A stretch of DNA of 64,000 nucleotides from Seriola aureovittata (Eukaryota > Chordata > Actinopteri > Carangiformes > Carangidae), in NCBI RefSeq assembly GCF_021018895.1, contig NC_079378.1:25664160-25728159 (forward strand), given 5' to 3'. Made by a program: the position numbers and the translations under genes. Positions 51,401 through 62,169 of the stretch are shown piece by piece (the first letter of the stretch is position 1; each line of letters begins with the position of its first letter). The notes below the pieces were generated by a model, which was given only the letters and a program-made list of their open reading frames with translations, had not been told where the DNA came from and searched no databases.

Positions 51401-54400
51401 ACGGACCCAGAATAAAGCCTGTAGTCCAAGTACATTAGGTCCGTGTGTGATCAGGTTAAATCCAATGCTTTAGAATATTCATTATTGTTTTCAATTCATA
51501 TCGTCACCATTAGAATGTTATTATTTTCATAGATTTTATTCCAGATCCTGAACGAATGCTTGCAGGGTCACTCTCTCATAATGACTAGTGGCGAGAAAGA
51601 ATGGTTGTATTCAGTGACAACAGCATGGAGAAATATTCAGCTCATTTCTTTTTATTTTATTTCATCTTTATCAGACCAAACAGCATTCTGTGATGACCTT
51701 GCACTAAGAATTAATCCAACCAAACAGTGAAAGCAGATATGACAATGAGCCACACAACAGAGAGCAACGAGCAAGCAGCAAAAATAATGATGTGGGTGCA
51801 TAATATATAAAATTCACCAATGATGACTCAGACTGTCCAGTGCACAGCACATTTTGATACTGCCATGCTTTGTCCACAGGTTGAGGGCGAGAGATTGTAA
51901 ATGTCAGTGGCTTGTCAGTCACTCAGTCCCTCATGAGCAGTGAGATGGACCCTGCTAAAAAGGAAGACCGAGCGGCAGGAGAGACATTAGTATCCTGTCT
52001 CACTCACTCAGTGTCTGACTGTCAATCTCTGGATATGTTTGAGGCACCACTTGATCACTTTATGCATTTTCAAATTTCTATTTAGCGCCTGATCATCTCT
52101 ATTCAATACCCCACTGCTGGATGTTGATTGGTTCTCCTCCTTGAATAACAGTTTAAGGTCTTCCAATTGGCTACAGCTTCAAATTGCTTTCCCCAATTTC
52201 AGCAGGGTTAAGTTGAAATGGAAAAGAAATGATGTGTTAGATTCAGGGATCAGATGTGAGTGAAAATATCTTTCTTCCAATCACTATAGAAATGAAAACT
52301 TAAACCATTGAAAAACATCATCATATATATCAGACATCCTGACATATAGATATATTGCTATTTATCAGTGGCTACATTTAAGAACAAAAACACATCAGCA
52401 CTACTGTTGAAGTCTGATCTAGAAAATGATGCAGCACTTCCACACTCACATTCCTGTGGTGTTCATTTCATTTCTGTGAATAGATCATTTCTTTGATATA
52501 AGCTCCTTTATCTGATGATTCTGAGACCTCACTGTTCACTGAATTAAAAATATTAGTCACATTATTTATTTATTCATGTAGAACTTTTGAGCACAAAAAC
52601 ATTTAAAAAAAAAAATTCTGTGGACTGAGGCTTTGTTACTTTCACAGTATTAATATAAAAGCTAGACCTGATCTATAATCACACTACACATGGACAGAGA
52701 CCTTTAGACTGGACTTTAGACTTTAAGGACCATTTCCTCCAAATAGAGACATCTAAGCAGCCAAAGGTTGTTATTTTATACAGTAGAATTATGGGTAAAG
52801 ATGTCTCCACCATCTGACATCAGTGATATGCATATGGTCTATGACAGCCATTCAAATCTAGTATAGATTCAAGCAGAGTATTCTCACTCCTCACATGGCA
52901 GCACTAAATCACACAACACAGGTTCAGAGCCAGAACACCACCAGGCTTTTGTATTAGTTTAAATAAATCCCACTTTGGACAGAAGTATGTTCCTCTGGGT
53001 GCTGATGCACTGAAGGCCCCGCGGGTTTAAATAAAGTTACTCCAAATACGCCAATGACTTCCATCTGCTCAATGAGTTATGCTTATAAATTCTGCAATTA
53101 GATGCATAGTTAATTCCTGCTATTTATCAGTTTATAGCCGTGGTGCTATACATACGAGCTTGGAGGTAAAGAGCACCAAGCTGTCAAGTGTTGGCAGCAA
53201 GTACAGAAGATTTTATTTCTCAGCACAATGATTCATATTGATTCACAGTGACAGAGCTGAAGAATTCATGAAGTGTTCGGTAAAGTCACCATGATGTATG
53301 TTTTAGCACTTTATTTTCAAATGTACTAATTTTCTACATGATTAAAGACCTCAACATTCCAAAGCATGAATTTGTTTTGAGTGTTCAGTCGAGGAAAATG
53401 ATCTTGCAGTGAATGAGATTGCCAAGAGAATGTTTGAAATAATTAGCAACAGCCACTCGAGGTATCTTTGGGACAGGGACAAGCTCATGTGCAGAATCTG
53501 AAGACCATGAAGTGGAACTGGACAGCTTGGCAGCAGGACGCAGCATGGCCTCCTGGTTGGAAGTAGGATCTGGAGATTGAAGGGTCATTAGAGATGGGCT
53601 TTAATGCATGAGTGTAGCTGCAGAGAAAAATAGGGGTAAGAGGGCGATTTAGTAATCAATGACTACATGGATCAGTGCGAGAAGGAAGCACAACTACAGC
53701 TGCAGCCTCATATACAAGTCTCCTGTCACCACCCCCACCCATGTCAACCCTCACCATCTGTTTGGCCACTAATTGATATGGACAATAATGTTGCATTTAA
53801 ACAATAGAGATGAGCTAATGAGAACAGACATCCAAGAGATGAAAAATACTGTTGCAATAGAACTGCTGCGTCATGGACCATTTGGCCTTGAAAATCCCAC
53901 AGACACACACACACACACACACAGATTCCCTCTCTTGTACTCTTGTTCCCCACTACAGGTGTCATTCTGAAATCATAATGTACATCAATCAACAGTCATA
54001 TGTACAAAGCATACAGTGTATATATTTCCTATATACTGAGGATACACTCACCAGCAGACCCATCATTCAACATTAACACTTGGTTATTATTCAGTGTACT
54101 GTTCTCTACACATATCAGAGTTAGAAGAAAATCAAAGCTGCTGTAAATTTGTGTTTGACCTGTGAGATACAGATTTCAAGATTATGGTGATATGATCTGA
54201 TCTTAGACCTGATCTTAGGAGCTGAAACAGGAGTTTGCAGAACTAAAAACATAATAGCAAGGGAAAGTCAAGCACAACAGAAATGAAATCACACCACAGT
54301 GTGGAAGCGAGAGCTCAGGGTGTTTGCGAAAGAGGTATATGATCTTTCCAACACTTCCCCACTGAGAGAGGCCACGAGGAAGGAACATTTACACTCCGAT

Positions 54401-56517
54401 GTCATGCACTGCTGTAAAGTGCATCCTTAAGTCTTCATTTCCCCCTCACCCACCCACAAATGCACACACACACCAGCGACAGGGGCAGCAACTCTGTGTT
54501 GGCAGGGACACTAAGCACTGAACAGCCCTGAGCACAGCAGGAGGCTTTGGCCACCTGCACACTGTGGAGAGGAGATAGAGAGACAAATCCAACATTGAAG
54601 TTGGTGATAGACACTACAATATTTTCTTTTTCCACTCCAAGGATTTTAGCAATTTGTTTTCAAGGTTTACTCTGTGCTTAGGTATGAGGAGTTGCATGAA
54701 ACAAAATAAATCAAAGATGTGCCATTGCTGGGGGTGTGAACACTGATTCACTTTTATGGTAGGTCCCACACAGGAAAAGAAAAATGCTTTTAATGTTCCC
54801 CAGGCCCTGCAAAGACCTATGCAAAATGTAAACAATGTTTGAGCCTACCTTTGAGCCTTGTTACAAGGGCCCACTACTGTGCAGTGTTCATTAGAGTGGA
54901 AATGATATGTGCAAACAAAGAGAGGCACCCAAGCAGCTCACTCTGCTGCGTCTTTTCATCTCAGAATTGCAAATGAATGCTGCCTCCTCACCTGGTCTCT
55001 GCAGGCAGTGTCCCAGTGCCTCCAATCAGTGCTTTATTGACAGCAGGCATCCAGCAGAAAACCGGGAGTGCTAATAGCTGAGGATGATGCCTGATAAACA
55101 CATTCTACCCTCTAACTGCACCCCCACATATTTTACTGCCTGGCAGGGTGGCCTCCAACCAAGGTCAGGATGTGGAGTTGCTTGGCGAACAGACCTGCTT
55201 ATACAAAAACTGGCACACAGTTTTATGTAAGAGTCAGTTCTGACTCAGTTTGGCTATTCTCCATCTGCTTTCAAATTTGAAAAGGTGCATTTTTGTCCAT
55301 ACTGGCATAAAATCTTGTTGGAGGAGACATGTGCTTTCCATGAATATGCTGAGAAAAATACACATTTCATCCAGATGTCCTGATGAATTATAAAGCAAAT
55401 GAGGAAATAACATGCTCAGTATTCTAAGCAATAAGCAAATGGGCTGCAATGTTAAGCTTATGGGCATGCCATATTATTGTGTAGCGCAGCCCTGTCCATG
55501 GAAGCACGGCATTAGACTTTCAGTGCAGCAAATATCTGTGGCCAAACCATTCTGTCTAAATAACAGGGAGGGTGGCATCGTAAACACAGACTTGCTTGGC
55601 TTTGTCGAGCTAATGACTTCCTGCTCCAGTGGCTTGTGAAACAGTGTTAGAGCCAAAATAAGTAAAATCGGGAGCAGAATTTAATCTGTCACTCAATGGA
55701 AAGCCTTTAAGCAGAAACATACAGCCACCCAGAGGGTGCACACAAGTGAAGTGAAATTACAGCAAAAGCTCCCTGGCAGAGAGTGAAGTACCAAAACAGG
55801 TTATGTATAGGATTGAGGATTACAGATTGGTTGGATAAATATGGGAATCTTTAAAGCAAAACAAACTTAGTGTGAATGTCAACCAGGGTGGTAATCTAAA
55901 CCCATCACTCCCTTTGAATCTAGGTAGGATTCACCTACGTAGAATAGAGATGGATGTGGCGAGGAAGACAGCGCTTGCTCTCGGTTTTTGATCTTCCTGA
56001 ATTTGCCCCGAGCTTGGTTTTGAACTGTGTAGCTGTGCAGCAGTTTATATTAACAACCGCAAGTGTTGCAAGGTAGTGTGAGCAACGTTCAGTCTGCCTT
56101 TCCAACTACTCAGAATGAATCATTTCTATGAATTGTTTGTTTCCTCTGTAGTCTCGTGGGAAAACTGGATGGGTATGACGAGAAACTACTCTGGGCTAGA
56201 TGAGCTAAATTTAATCAAAAACATCAATGACTTGTTTTTGCTAAAACTGTCTTGCCTCTTTTCTAACCTTCTTTTCTCTCGCTGTTTTTCTGAATATGAA
56301 ACAAAACTGCATCCAAATCATACCTCTATGCAATTACAGCAAGCCAACATCGACTCTGTAAACAAACAGCTGAATTTATTTACTAAAAAAAGTCCAAAAT
56401 AACTCATGTTAAAAGTGGTGATCTGTTCAATAATGAAAATAGACAAGCCTTTTGAAAAGATGAATTGTACAAACTTTGTCTAATGCCAGCAACTCCAACT
56501 TGGAGGCAATGAGACTT

Positions 56518-56518
<1 letters not shown>
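45441..56518. other. Large intergenic non-coding stretch
   Basis: No gene recognised in about 11 kb. Noted inside: an inverted GGGGG-TGCCA-GCCCCC patch at about 45520-45535, a near-palindrome GTTGCCCTGGGCAAC at 46199-46213, a (CA)n run at 53903-53922, and G-rich runs near 49750. The open frames (up to 121 codons) lack domains and splice context. Confidence 0.5.
53903..53922. repeat. (AC)n microsatellite (short)
   Basis: Ten perfect AC units flanked by CCCACAG and AGATTCCC. Confidence 0.95.

Positions 56519-56561
<43 letters not shown>
56519..56561. repeat. (AT)n microsatellite at the Tc1 insertion site
   Basis: About 20 AT units directly abutting the 5' end of the Tc1 element. Tc1-mariner elements insert at TA, so an AT array offers many targets. 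Confidence 0.97.
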
Positions 56562-56563
<2 letters not shown>

Positions 56564-56565
<2 letters not shown>

Positions 56566-57856
56566 GTGCAAAAGTTTTAATTAATTAATTATTTTTAGCA
56601 GTTTACAAAATGCAAAGTGAGTGAACAAAAGAAAAATCTAAATCAAATCAATATTTGGTGTCACTATCCTTTGCCTTCAAACCAGCATCAATTTTTATAG
56701 GTACACTTGCACAAAGGGATTTTAGGGGATTATAGTCAGGTGTATGATCAACCAATTATACCAAACAGGTGCTAATGATCATCAGTTTCACATGTAGGTT
56801 GATTTTCATTAACTGAAAAAGAAACAGCTGTGTAGGAGGCTTAAAACTGGGTGAGGAAAAGTCAAACTCTGCTACCAAGGTGAGGTTGTGGAAGACAGTT
56901 TCATGTCACTGGTCATACACCATGGCAAGACTGAGCACAGCAACAGGATACAAGGTAGTTATACTGCATCAGCAAGGTCTCTCCCACACAAAGATTTCAA
57001 AGCAGACTGGGGTTTCAAGATGTGCTGTTCAAGCTCTTTTGAAGAAGCACAAAGAAAATGTTGAGGATTGTAGACGCAGTGGTCAGCCAAGGAAACTTAG
57101 TGCAGCAGATGAAAAACACATGAAGCTTATTTCCCTTCAAAATCAGAAGATGTCCAGCAGCGCCATCAGCTCAGAACTGGCAGAAACCAGTGAGACCCAG
57201 GTACATCCATCTACTGTCCGGAGAAGTCTGGCCAGAAGTGGTCTTCATGGAAGAGTTACAGCCAAAAAGCCATACCTCCGACATGGAAACAAGACCAAGC
57301 GACTCAACTATGAACGAAAACATAGGAACTGGGGAGCAGAAAAATGGCAGCAGGGGCTCTGGACTGATGAGTCAAAATTTGAAATATTTGGCTGTAGCAG
57401 AAGGCAGTTTATTCGCCGAAGGGCTGGAGAGCGGTACAATAATGAGTGTCTGCAGGCAACAGTGAAGCATGGTGGAGGTTGCTTGCAAAGTTTGGGGCTG
57501 CATTTCTGTAAATGGAGTTGGAGATTTGGTCAGGATTAATGGTTTCCTCAATGCTGAGAAATACAGGCGGATACTTATCCATCATGCAATACCATCAGGG
57601 AGGCGTATGATTGGCCCCAAATTTATTCTGCAGCAAGGCAACGACCCCAAACATACAGCCAATGTCATTAAGAACTATCTTCAGCGTAAAGAACAAGAAG
57701 TCCTGGGAGTGATGTTACGGCCCCCACAGAGACCTGATCTCAACATCATGGAGTCTGTCTGGGATTACATGAAGAGACAGAAGGATCTGAGGAAGCCTAC
57801 ATCCACAGAAGATCTGTGGTTAGTTCTCCAAGATGTTTGGAACGACCTACCAGCTG

Positions 57857-57858
<2 letters not shown>
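56564..57858 (+). mobile_element. Tc1-type DNA transposon, 3'-truncated copy
   Basis: The 5' end begins CAGTGCAAAAGTTTT after a TA dinucleotide at 56562-56563. It continues through a 5' region with the family words 'AATCAAATCAATATTTGGTG' and 'GGTACACTTGCACA' (also known inverted at the 3' end of intact copies) and then a transposase frame. Homology stops at CTACCAGCTGAG (57847-57858), where a GT array begins. The last part of the transposase and the 3' inverted repeat are missing. With one end lost and the gene broken, this copy cannot be autonomous and probably cannot be mobilised. Confidence 0.9.
56922..57858 (+). pseudogene. Tc1-family transposase, inactivated
   Basis: The ATG at 56922 gives MARLSTATGYKVVILHQQGL, followed by an N-terminal paired-type helix-turn-helix (about residues 7-50), an RRSGQPRK basic linker, a second HTH (about 70-110) and the first catalytic Asp in WTDESKF (codon 149, 57366-57368). 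After VKHGGG the frame is lost: near 57485-57491 a single extra base (an A in the 'CAAAG' run) shifts it, giving a stop at 57537-57539. The homologous reading resumes in the next frame with VWGCISVNGVGDLV. The second catalytic Asp, normally QDNDPKH, reads QGNDPKH (GGC), so that residue is also lost. The last acidic residue is in LNIMESVW. Spacing from the mutated position to this Glu is 37 residues rather than the classical 34, as in the fish relatives ending 'DLNIIEAVW'. The C-terminus is cut by the GT array. Confidence 0.9.

Positions 57859-57951
<93 letters not shown>
57859..57951. repeat. (GT)n microsatellite replacing the Tc1 3' end
   Basis: About 93 bp of pure GT starting immediately after codon GAG of the transposase. 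It is the longest GT array in the window. The following sequence (GATCACTGACATC) shows no Tc1 similarity. Confidence 0.97.
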
Positions 57952-57952
<1 letters not shown>

Positions 57953-59845
57953 TCACTGACATCAAAGTTTTTCTGTGTTTCACATTAATATTCATGTCTG
58001 AGGCAAAGAAAAAAAAAAAAAAGAAGACATGAAATGCAGATTATCCTCTTCTGAGAAGATATGCAAATAGCAAGTCAGACACTTGGAGCACACCACATAT
58101 ACTGTATATGCTTCCTTATTCAAATCAACTAAGACATAATCATCATTCTGCGAGGCTAAATATAGAAATACCCGGTCTGTTCCATATGTGTCTGGACAGC
58201 AACGTGCTGAAAGTCTGGTGTGAAATGACATAAAGGTCTTCCATCACAATAGCAGACTGGTTTTAATTTACGGGTGTTTTGGTGTATTTGATGAGGTCAT
58301 AGAGAGTGCACAGGTGGTTAAATGAATAAAATGAACCAGAGCCTGAAGTCAGGTTTGAATCTGTCTGACACTTGTGACTCCCAAACAGGTTGAGTCTATA
58401 ATCTACAGTCTATTTCTGCATTATGCCTCAAAAAATAAATCAGTTAACATATCTACTGTCACAATAGGATTTTAAGGGCTGCACATCGATGGTAATGAAT
58501 GAATGATCTCCAAAAACACCAGATTAATAAACATCCAGCCTCCATGTGTTAATTTTTGGCACCTTAAAAATAGGAAAACTGAAGATGATGTAATTATTTT
58601 ACGCTTGAACCAACATTTCCTCAGTTCAAGTCAATCTGCACTGTACAGCCACAATAGAATCTGCAGCTCAACCTTAAAAACAGACTTAATTAGATTGTAT
58701 ATCCAAACGGAGAATATTAGTCTTCAGGATACAGCGTGTGAATGAGCTTTAATTTCCCAAATACAGTAAAAATCCAGTGTTTGTGCATTAAAAAAAAAAG
58801 ACACCATACAGTTCCGCATCTGCAAGGTCCAAAAAGATCAACAGAGTTCCTTCATGACAGCAAACACATGCATTCCCTTTGAACTTTCAGAAATGTGAGA
58901 GTGGACAAAAGCATGACTGAGCCTCAGAAGAGCCAAACACGTCCCATCATGCATTGCGCTTACAGATAAGAATAAAACAGGAATATGACATAAATCTTAT
59001 CTCAATAAAATACTTCTCTCACTAACTTTAGAAAATCTTATTTCACTCGACTATCATGTTGATGTAAAGGCTTTGATTCCACATATATTAGATAACTATG
59101 CATACTATATATACACACTCTTAGATCAGATTTAGCTTTAAATCATTTCTCAGCATTTCAAAGATATAAAGGGGGCGTCACCCTTAAACATTATTATAGT
59201 AAAAATGATTTAACTTTCATGTCACCAATCATGACCTAGCATCACTTTGCTCAAATGATGAATATCTCAGTTTGGAACAAGAGCCACATGTAAACTTACA
59301 GCAAGATAATTAATTGAAAATGGGTTAATTCCTGCCACCACACTAGTCCACATTAATGGGGAAGAGATAAGAAGAGTCTTAATAGTTGATCAGACCTTCT
59401 TGGAGAAGTCCAGCCAGAGCGGGCTTATCTAAATCCTCTTGGCAGAGCTATCTGCGGAGTCGGAGGAGAGTGCAGACGAGTGCTTAAATTTGCCTGAAAA
59501 GCAGCTCTTATAAATAAAGCAGCGGCAGCTATCAGGTTCCTCTGATAGTGCTCAACTTTACTGTTCAGTATTGACTGACTTATTCAATGTGTTCTGTTAA
59601 ATAAGAAAGAGAAAGAAAAAGTAACCTTTAGCCATGGGAGCAAAATCACTTCATGATGTGAATGGGTGCGCTATAATAAGTAAAGTTAGATGAAATGGCA
59701 AAGCTATTCAAAAACAGTGTTCTTTGTGTGACTCCTCTCCGTCCTTGGTAGCTGGGAAGTGGTAGTAGCTTACAAGTTGGAGGGAAAGAATTGTGTCTCT
59801 CCTGTGTGTCTGATGTCACTGAGCACAAAGCTGCCCGACGTTGGG
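57952..59845. other. Non-coding stretch
   Basis: An A-run of about 15 lies at 58008-58022, followed by unique AT-rich sequence. If the exon at 59846-59975 is real, the part adjoining it is 3' UTR on the minus strand. No clear AATAAA was found on that strand close to the stop. Confidence 0.45.
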
Positions 59846-59975
59846 TTACGACGTGCTTTCTGCCAATAAGCCTTCGCCGTCGCTCGCCGTCAGCGGCTGC
59901 CTGCGGGAGTCTCTGTCCACCTCGTCCTCCTCATCAGACCTGCCAACACTCAGGTGTCTCCGGTACACAGGAGGG
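59846..59975 (-). CDS. Candidate terminal coding exon (minus strand, partial)
   Basis: On the minus strand, TGTGTTGACCCTCACAG is a good acceptor. It is followed by one base completing a codon (phase-2 intron) and then an open frame PPVYRRHLSVGRSDEEDEVD, RDSRRQPLTASDGEGLLAES and TS, with the stop TAA at 59848-59846. The segment is GC- and CpG-rich (CGTCGCTCGCCGTCAGCGGC on the plus strand) against an AT-rich background. Its mixed Arg/Asp/Glu/Ser composition looks like a cytoplasmic protein tail. It has no Met, so Met-to-stop frame searches miss it. It could be the last exon of gene B used instead of 62170-63580, since both are entered in phase 2, or the last exon of a separate minus-strand gene whose other exons I did not find. 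The alternative is a chance frame in a GC-rich patch. Confidence 0.45.
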
Positions 59976-60880
59976 CTGTGAGGGTCAACACACATACAGA
60001 CACACCATTATATCATTACTTGGCTACTCGCTCAAGAAACAAAACTGAAGGGTGTACAGATGAAAAGAAGGCTGTACGGCATGAGAAACCACAAGCAAGT
60101 CAGGCTGTAAAATGAAATTCTTCCCCAGACAGCAAATAACACATCCTCTAAAACATGCACAGCATTCAGTATGTGTTCATTATCATTTATTTTTAATTAG
60201 TACATCAAAAATATATAATAATATGAAATATTCAGGCTTAACCTACATATTAGTAAATAGTATGTGCAGTTAATAAAGTAAATGTCAGGAGTCAGTGCAG
60301 GACATGAACTCATAATATGGCTGAAAATAATACTGTGGACTGAACTGTACCTTGCTTCTACCTCCCATCATTATTATTATTTAAAACTTCACATCTTCAG
60401 TTTATGTTGTAGAGATTTGATGCCATAAGCGCTGCTCAGCTCTTTAATACATAACCCTCCGGACAAGCAAAAAACAACTAAAACACGTCCTGCAGCTCCC
60501 TCGTATACTCGAACAACAGGGACTGTCTGCATGTGATGCACGACGACCCATAACCTGACACCATGTATCTTGAAGTATTAGATATTTGGAGAAGGCTGAA
60601 GTACTCTGTGTTTTGGCCTCGTCACACAAACTGCTTCATGTCATCCTTTTGGAAAACAGTGACATCTCTGATTCTGAGTCACAAGATGTGTAAGTTAGTC
60701 AGGACCAGTGCTGACACCTGCCAGTGTGAGACAAAGATCAAACTGTACAATCAACTACTTTTATAAGTGAAGATGTTGCTGTAATTAATGTAATAGTGTA
60801 ATTTGAAATTTAAACGAATTTAATAAATCAATTGATTCTCTGTTCAAACAAATGTGAAAGTACTTTAACAACTTTAGGTC
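59976..60880. other. Non-coding stretch between candidate exon and SINE
   Basis: No further coding segment was firmly recognised. A minus-strand open run exists at about 60400-60570 but has no supporting splice or composition evidence. Confidence 0.4.
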
Positions 60881-60945
60881 ACTTGTGTAACCCTGGTTCT
60901 CTGAGTAGCATGACGTATCCCAATGTGAAACATCATGAGAACTAC
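60880..60945. repeat. Fragment of a fish dispersed repeat
   Basis: 'GGTCACTTGTGTAACCCTGGTTCTCTGAGTAGCATGACGTATCCCAATGTGAAACATCATGAGAAC' resembles, from memory, widespread teleost repeat ends of the form 'GTAACCCCGGTTCTCTGA..CATGA..'. It is short and without boundaries, so class cannot be given. Confidence 0.35.
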
Positions 60946-60965
60946 AACGTAATAATTACTTAAAG

Positions 60966-60977
60966 GTGTATTTATCT
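60966..60977. repeat. Left target-site duplication of the SINE
   Basis: GTGTATTTATCT, identical to 61197-61208 on the other side of the SINE. Confidence 0.92.
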
Positions 60978-61196
60978 GGGGTGTCGTGTAGCGTAGTGGT
61001 CTAAGCAGGCGCCCCATGTGTAGAGGCTACAGTCCTCGCTGCAGTCAGCCCCGGTTCGAGTCCCGCATCGGACGGCCCTTCGCTGCATGTCATTCCCCCC
61101 CTCTCTGCCTCCCCATTTCCTGTCTCTCTCCACTATACTATCAAATAAAAGGCATAAAAAGCCACAAAAAATATACTTTAAAAAAAAAAAAAAAAA
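60978..61196 (+). mobile_element. tRNA-Leu-derived SINE with poly(A) tail
   Basis: The head contains an A-box-like TAGCGTAGTGGTCTAAGCAG and a B-box GGTTCGAGTCC (61051-61061), the internal RNA polymerase III promoter of a tRNA. The spacing, with an extra arm between anticodon and T arms, and 'GTGGTCTAAG..GCGCC' point to a class II tRNA such as tRNA-Leu. The body is a pyrimidine-rich block (CCCCCCTCTCTGCCTCCCCA) and 'AATAAAAGGCATAAAAAGCC', and the tail is about 18 A. A perfect 12-bp target-site duplication flanks it, so insertion is probably fairly recent. It is full-length by appearance and encodes no protein. It is inserted about 0.7 kb downstream of gene B's poly(A) signal, opposite to gene B. 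Confidence 0.92.
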
Positions 61197-61208
61197 GTGT
61201 ATTTATCT
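61197..61208. repeat. Right target-site duplication of the SINE
   Basis: GTGTATTTATCT directly after the poly(A) tail, matching 60966-60977 base for base. Confidence 0.92.
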
Positions 61209-61884
61209 ACAGTCAAAGTAACACTTTGTTTAAAGGAAGTGTTTAAATGGATATCTGGGTTCAGCTGATGTTGCCTAGTAACTGTGCAGAGAGAAGCACC
61301 TGTATGGAAGTATGGAACTAGTATGGGACCTCTATAGTTCTACTATGTTGCTATAATGAACGCAGTTATCTTAGTGACATGAGCATATATGAGCCAGGAC
61401 CATGTTCAGCCCACTAAACCCACCTTCACTTTCCACTAATTAACCCAGGAGCCAGTCTTCAATTAGAAAGGCATATTCACATTCAAGGACACCCCCCAAG
61501 CTGCTGGCACTTTTTGCTACACAGAAACAAGAGACGCTCAAACTGTGAGCAAATGATTCTGTGTGAATAGTGAAGCTGAGAGCTAATTTTAGCATTTTAA
61601 TTCCGATGCAAAGTGTCATGCCACACCTCTGTAAACTCTTCTCCGCTGACATGTTGAGGCAAAAATTGGTGTAATTAAGTTTTTGTCTCATTGCCAACAC
61701 CTGTTTGTTGTGGATGGACAGCCACAGCCAGACACCTCTATGTACTTACAACAACATCAAACACTCACATTTGAGATGTAATCCATCTCTACAAACCAGA
61801 AACAGAAACATAACATCGCTTTTCTGATGACAAGTAATTACAATAACGAATTACTGTGTATCTCCTCCACTGTATCAGCTGCTG
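61209..61884. other. Non-coding stretch downstream of gene B
   Basis: No gene recognised. A GTTGCCTAGTAAC motif lies at about 61269-61281. The 86-codon minus-strand frame at 61440-61700 has no supporting features. Confidence 0.45.
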
Positions 61885-61890
61885 TTTATT
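61885..61890 (-). terminator. Polyadenylation signal of gene B
   Basis: TTTATT on the plus strand reads AATAAA on the minus strand, 280 nt after the gene B stop codon. The distance suits a short 3' UTR spanning about 61870-62169. No other canonical hexamer was noticed between it and the stop. Confidence 0.55.
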
Positions 61891-62169
61891 GTAGGTATCA
61901 CACAGAAGTGACTGGAGTGTGTCAGTCGTGCAGACTAGAGGCGAACTTCAGGATACTATGATGAATTAGTCTTTTTAAATGAAGACACGTGTTAGCACGA
62001 GCAAAGGAAAAACAACAGTGTCACACTATTTTTTTTGGAAAACGTAGTTATGGCTGATCTCAGTCAACATGAGATGCAAACTAAGTTAGTACATCAAGTG
62101 AACGATCCTGATCAGTTATTCCAAGCTCCTGGGTTATTACCACACCAAGCATCACCTTCTCCTGCTGCA

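Noticed and set aside
60978..61075. Functional tRNA-Leu gene
   Set aside because: A and B boxes are present, but the acceptor stem does not close and the sequence runs into a SINE body, A tail and target-site duplications.
61016..61246. 76-codon plus-strand frame over the SINE
   Set aside because: It is translation of the tRNA-derived SINE and its poly(A) tail, not a gene.
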